In this document: piece after piece, positions 60,001 through 64,000 of the stretch
How positions within the stretch are numbered: the first letter of the stretch is position 1
Layout: each line of letters begins with the position of its first letter
From: Acanthococcus lagerstroemiae
Lineage: Eukaryota > Arthropoda > Insecta > Hemiptera > Eriococcidae
Direction: 5' to 3'
Assembly: GCA_031841125.1 (NCBI GenBank)
Contig: CM063111.1
Location: 60,263,535 to 60,327,534 of the forward strand
Length of the DNA stretch: 64,000 nt
The notes under the pieces: generated by a model
Told to the model about the DNA's origin: nothing
Seen by the model: the letters and a program-made list of their open reading frames with translations, nothing else
Databases searched by the model: none
Position numbers and translations under genes: made by a program

Positions 60001-63000
60001 TTCTTGCGGTGTTAGTGAAGATAATAGTTATCTAGAGAGAAAAGCCGGATAATTGTCAAGTACTGATGATCGGATAACACCCAAAAACGATCTTGAAGGC
60101 ACTTCTTCCCCAGATGACTTCGAAATAGAATTCTACACCACAGTCGACAGAAAATTCGATCTGAAAGTTAATGTCAATACTGTAACTTGACTTTTGTATC
60201 GAATTCGGTATCATACTCGACTATCATGTCGTATCAAATAAGTAACGGATTTTGAGTGTCGATATTTTGTTTCGAGGGTATGAATACTGTTCCTTACTGG
60301 AAATTCTTTAATGATCGAGGAATATAGTTTCACTAAATGTAATTCACTATCCAATACATTATGTTTATTCTAGAATTATGGTAGCTGAAGTATATACAAA
60401 TCCAAAGGCAACATTGGCATATTATGGCACAAAAGATTATCCAATTGCCCATTTCCCATTCAACACGAAACTAGCATTAAATTATAAATTTCGAAATGCT
60501 ACAGCTCTAGATTATATTATAAATTCGTGGCTGAGGAATATGCCAGAAGGAGGAGTTGCTAATTGGGTGGTAGGTATATTTCCGAATAAAATGAATAAAA
60601 TTGCACTTTACTACTAGGCTGGTTAAATATATATGCTCCACCTATAGAAAGGGGAATAATTATTTTTCACTATATGTTTTCTAATTAATCTATTGCATTC
60701 GTGTGTTGGTACATCAGACTGATAACCATGACATAAATCGCAGTCCCAGCAGACTAACTGATGAATACAGTGATATAATGAACGTTCTGGTAATGATGTT
60801 GCCCGGTGTGGCTGTTTTATACTATGGCCAGGAAATGGGGCTGCCAGATGGCCCAGTAAGGCCAGATCAGATACAAAATCCATATGGTCGAGCTTGGCCT
60901 AGGGATCCAACACGAACACCTATGCAATGGGATGACAGCTTAAACGCTGGTAATGAGTGTTTTATTTCTTTATTTTTTACAAGCCTAAAACTAGAAAACT
61001 ACAAATTAGAACAAAGTGAAATCTGCACAGCCAGAATTTTTCATATTTTATATATAATAAGCAAACGAACAAAACAGCACAGCCTTTCAGTTTATGTCCA
61101 TTTCCTGGTCCATCGGAGAATGGCTCGGGTTAAAAGATATTGCGTGATTGCGCTACATTTCGCATTGGTTTATTTAAATAAGAAAAATCGCATGTGCCCA
61201 AGTATGAAATAATAGAATAAGTTAAGTTCGTTTCGTTGTGTTATAACGTTATGTGTTTTTACCGCAGTTCTGTCATGCAAGTGTAACGTTATAAATAGGC
61301 AGTTTTTGCATATTTCCGCGAACGGATACCATTTATACAATTGTTGCGTAGGTACTTACCTTCTGAATTAATGAAAAGTCTCGGTGTGGTATCCGTTTAG
61401 GGAAACAGTACAAAAATTCACTATTGGTTCAGAAGGTAATCAACAGCATACGTTATATTCGGTATTAGAGATGTGAACAAACTGTTCAATATTTCATTTC
61501 TAGATGTCCCTATAGTCTAGAGGTAATAATGAGGTAGCCTATACAGGTAGCACTGGGGTAGTATTGAAGAAAGTGTCCAGGTAGTGCAGTGGTAGCATGT
61601 AGGAAGTCTAGAGGTAGTAATGAGGTACCCTATAAAGGTAGCACTGGGGTAGTATTGAAGGTAGTGTCCAGGTAGTGCAGTGGTAGCATATAGGTAGTCC
61701 AGAGGTAGTGATGATGTAGTCCATAAGGAGCACTGGGGGAGCATATAGAAGGTAGTGTGTACGCTAGTAACAAGGTAGCGAAAAATGTAGTATGTGGGTA
61801 GTACTACAGTAGTGTTCAATGGAGTACAACGAGGAGTGCTGCATCATTTCTGTTCGCGAACTGCATTTTTGCTACCAGGTAGTAGGAATAGGTAGCAGCT
61901 TTTAAAAAAGGGTATCAGATTTCTGACTGGGTACCTATTATATTCACCTAATTTGTAACAATGTTTCGGGCCAAAAACACATTCTAAATACGAATATTGT
62001 ATGCTAAAATGAGGTTCAACTCAAACGGAAAACGATCGTCAGAAAGAACAGTTGAATTTCTTTTAAACGATTATTTATTATCCGCGTTCTGACAAAGGTC
62101 GCGAGAAGAAAGTAACTACTTAGTTTTTATCTTGGTAAAATTAGTATCTCATTATCATAATTTTAGGGTTCACATCGAAACTGAAATCGTGGTTACCAGT
62201 CAACCCAAATTATTGGAATCTGAATGTTGAAGCGCAGAAAATGGCCCCGAATAGCCGTTTAAAAATCTTCAAAACCTTATCAGATATTCGGAAAACAAAA
62301 ACTATCAAACATGGACAGTTTAAATCATATGTACTTTCTACATGGGTTTTTGCATTCACTAGGTAAGTGCATAATGTAGATGTACACGATGAGTTTTAGT
62401 ATTTATAAAGTTGGTCCTTATACTATTAGTACTTAGTTTAATCAACCATAGTGCGGATGCTGATGAAATATCCCAATAGGCAAAATTACGGTCTTCTGTA
62501 AAATGTGGTATGCCAGAGGTAACAAAGGTAACCTATATTAATCTAGAAAGAGCGCTAATTCAGCTCTTTGGTTGGCTGAGCTGGAACACCAAAATGCTAC
62601 TCAGGGACGAAAATAAAGGGAGACACGAAGGGCAGACTGCCCTCCAAGCCTCCGTCGGGGTTGGAAAATGTTAGTAGATGGATCAAAAGTTGGGAAAATC
62701 ACACAAGCCAAACGAAATGGAGCGTGTTCTTATTGGCTGGAGCTTTCGTAACCTACAGTAAAAAAGGTAAATAAACCTGTGCAGGGATTTACTTGTAAAG
62801 ATTTCGTAAATTCTTGCCATTGGGGAAAATGCGATTTGTGAACCAATTTTACTTTCGAAAACGACTGATTCCCAAATCGTTCAGAAACCAGTCTTCAGCA
62901 TTGCAGAGAGTGATTGCACAGTGTGAGAAGTGAATGCACCGTGAAAAAAGTAATTGTTACTAATAAAACAAAAACCTACAGAAGAATACAACTGGAAAAT

Positions 63001-63449
63001 GAACTACACGAAAATTATAATATATTTGTATCGTATTTAGGACCCTCGCTGGACAAAATACGTATTTGGTTGTTATTAATCTGGGCACAGAGATGGAGAT
63101 GGTTAATCTGGGTGTTGGAATCAAAAGTATTCCTCCGCTTATGAAAGTTGTAACTGGAAGTCTCAACTCAGGACATCGAAATGGGTAATTAAATGTTTCA
63201 TTAGGAATGCACTAAAATAATTTATTTTAACGAGTACGAAGTAGTAAGCAAACACAGGCACGCCTATATCTATCTTATATAGGTACTTAATATTTCACTA
63301 ATATGTTTTTACCGAATGTTTTTCTTATTAGGGAGATCGTCTACAAGAATTCAAGATTTCCTAAGATGTTTGTCTTAAAACCATTGTCCTTTGTGGTTCT
63401 TACTAACAACTTGAAAGAAACTTCAGTTGGAGATGCAGAAGATTCGTAG
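51099..63449 (+). CDS. Gene C: secreted GH13 alpha-glucosidase, complete, 10 exons
   Basis: Predicted exons: 51099-51261, 54514-54693, 58408-58568, 58663-58788, 58922-59166, 60374-60569, 60718-60949, 62167-62362, 63041-63184, 63332-63449. Junctions are GT-AG with consistent phases; the sum is 1761 nt, 586 aa plus TAG. The first ATG is 51,099; a second at 51,120 has a better context (A at -3) and also leaves a signal peptide ([12 protein letters not shown]). The mature start is [20 protein letters not shown]. Catalytic residues are kept: DFVINH, nucleophile D227 (in ALRMDA, where A and B have GFRxDA), E297 in MVAEV, and D362 in DNHD. It is clearly diverged from A and B in exons 2, 9 and 10. 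The expected role is extracellular alpha-glucoside hydrolysis or transglycosylation; the altered nucleophile context may shift substrate choice (inference). Confidence 0.87.
53427..54143. mobile_element. DNA-transposon-derived element, ~717 bp, in gene C intron 1
   Basis: ATTGAGGAGCCTAGAATCAT at the left and, on the other strand, ATTGAGGAGCCTAGAACCAT at the right form terminal inverted repeats of over 30 bp, continuing into AACTAAC(C/A)AGATYC. No transposase was recognised, and no clear target duplication beyond AATT-like flanks. Confidence 0.75.
56085..57354. mobile_element. Palindromic mariner remnant (head-to-head 3' ends)
   Basis: Both outer ends are CATAGGCTGTCGCTAAGTAA flanked by TA (56,083-56,084; 57,355-57,356). 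The left arm (about 56,085-56,605) and right arm (about 56,610-56,709 plus 57,039-57,354) are inverted copies of the same mariner 3' part. Each encodes the transposase C terminus: minus strand [10 protein letters not shown]...ERMDACIA on the left, plus strand [17 protein letters not shown] on the right. The right arm is interrupted by a hAT MITE. No 5' half exists, so the copy is inactive. Confidence 0.85.
56710..57038. mobile_element. hAT-type MITE, 329 bp, nested in the mariner right arm
   Basis: Ends CAGAGCAGTGCACAATAC and GTATCGTGCACTGCTCTG are inverted repeats. CTGTATAG flanks both sides (56,702-56,709; 57,039-57,046), an exact 8-bp duplication. The undisturbed left arm of the mariner has the empty site (CTGTATAGCC). 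The interior has repeated CGGTATTGTAT and GATACCGA words in both orientations. Confidence 0.9.
57365..57955 (+). repeat. Minisatellite, ~140-bp unit, about 4 copies, in gene C intron 2
   Basis: Units start near 57,495, 57,635, 57,780 and 57,916 with CAGCACAAACGATGGGGTTT, then CTAGCACAAACGATTGACAC, then TTTTCAATCCCCTAGGTG and a poly-C block. A partial unit lies near 57,375. ORFs that appear here come from the repeat. Confidence 0.75.
58058..58265 (-). repeat. Dispersed repeat family, copy 3 (gene C intron 2)
   Basis: The reverse complement aligns with 25,523-25,770 and 36,366-36,605: AAATTCTGTAGAGAATGCTC, TTTATGCAGTCATTCGGTAC, CACGGAGAATTCCGAGCG and GAATTTGGGTATGCGCG are shared with changes. 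Confidence 0.6.
61514..61785 (+). repeat. Minisatellite, 91-bp unit, three copies, in gene C intron 7
   Basis: Copies begin at 61,514, 61,605 and 61,696 with AGTCTAGAGGTAGTAATGAG, then GGTAGCACTGGGGTAGTATT and CAGGTAGTGCAGTGGTAGCA. GGTAG recurs inside each unit. The third copy is diverged at its end. Confidence 0.85.
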
Positions 63450-63667
63450 TACCAAGAAAAATTCAGACTGAACACCCTATCTACCGCGTCAGATCCTGAA
63501 TGAATAGATTTGATAGGATTAGGATTTATGATAGGTTATCTGAATTAGTTTAATGTTTCTTAAGACAAAAAAACATCTATTTTCACGACTACTTTTTTGT
63601 TCCTTTTCTTCTTCTTTTTGTTAAAAAAACCATTTGAGAAGATTTGAGTACATAAATTCAAATGATC

Positions 63668-63673
63668 AATAAA
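63668..63673 (+). terminator. Polyadenylation signal of gene C
   Basis: AATAAA lies 219 bases after the gene C stop codon (63,447-63,449), on the coding strand, with no earlier AATAAA seen between them. Confidence 0.55.
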
Positions 63674-63929
63674 AGAGTGAAATATATTCCTTTATCCGGT
63701 TTACTAGGAAGCTAGTACGAGTATAGGTACCTCTTTTTCATTTTTGCTCTCAACCCGAGCCCTGGAATCCGCCATTTAATATTTAAATTTTATGCCCTTT
63801 AGTTTTACCCTTCAACACACAACTTTTTAGACTAGGTTAACTGCAATAAATTGTATAGATAAGCAGCTCGCGTGAAAAACTGGTACTTTCAGAGTTTCAA
63901 CGCATCTAATGGGGGGGGGGGGTGGTTTA

Positions 63930-64000
63930 CAGTTGAACTTCCATGTAACGAAGTACCATGAAGACAAGGTTTTACTTCGTTCGATAGAAATTTCGTTAAA
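63930..64000. mobile_element. Terminus of a pogo/Tigger-like element running off the window
   Basis: CAGTTGAACTTCCATGTAAC follows a TA dinucleotide (63,928-63,929) and continues with CGAAG and TTCGTTCGATAGAAATTTCG. CAGTTGAACYTC...TAACGAA starts are typical of Tigger-type TIRs. The other end is outside the window. Confidence 0.45.

Overview
The window looks like nuclear DNA of an insect, most plausibly a sap-feeding hemipteran. This rests on spliced genes with GT-AG introns, TATA boxes, an AT-rich background and many insect-type transposons (R1-clade LINE, Tigger/pogo, mariner, hAT MITEs). It also rests on a cluster of secreted GH13 alpha-glucosidase (maltase/sucrase-type) genes, a family expanded in sap feeders. 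The species assignment is inference. No bacterial operon, CRISPR array, rRNA or confident functional tRNA was found.

Layout. About 1-7275 is a nearly full-length but decayed R1-clade non-LTR retrotransposon, with two overlapping ORFs, a degenerate C-terminal zinc motif and a poly(A) tail. 7.3-11.9 kb is intergenic repeat: a 0.8 kb foldback and a MITE. Gene A (12,008-24,673, +) is a complete 10-exon alpha-glucosidase predicted to encode 570 aa. 24.7-34.3 kb is intergenic, with a 276-bp hAT MITE, direct repeats and a decayed ORF. Gene B (42,227 down to about 34,285, -) is a close paralogue of A with intact exons 1-7, all three catalytic residues, and no recognisable exons 8-10. 42.5-44.35 kb is a 5'-truncated LINE with a 410-codon RT ORF. 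44.4-51 kb is intergenic, with GAA/TTC-rich arrays, a nested hAT-like insertion, a SINE-like GC-rich repeat, a 318-bp hairpin and a tandem duplication. Gene C (51,099-63,449, +) is a complete, more diverged 10-exon paralogue (586 aa) with a TATA box and an AATAAA signal. The window ends inside a pogo/Tigger-like terminus.

How the genes relate. A and B are convergent (tail to tail), and B and C are divergent. All three share the same intron positions and phases, and exons 2, 3, 4 and 6 have the same length in all three (180, 161, 126, 196 nt). They therefore arose by duplication of one spliced ancestor, A and B most recently. Each product has a signal peptide followed by a GH13 barrel with nucleophile Asp, acid/base Glu and the NHD Asp, so the likely role is extracellular or gut hydrolysis or transglycosylation of sucrose/maltose-type sugars. 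Introns carry most of the transposon load.

The most interesting points are the possible re-termination of truncated gene B by an intronic stop plus AATAAA, an 81-nt stop-free intron in gene A, and a palindromic mariner remnant carrying a nested hAT MITE with an exact 8-bp target-site duplication.
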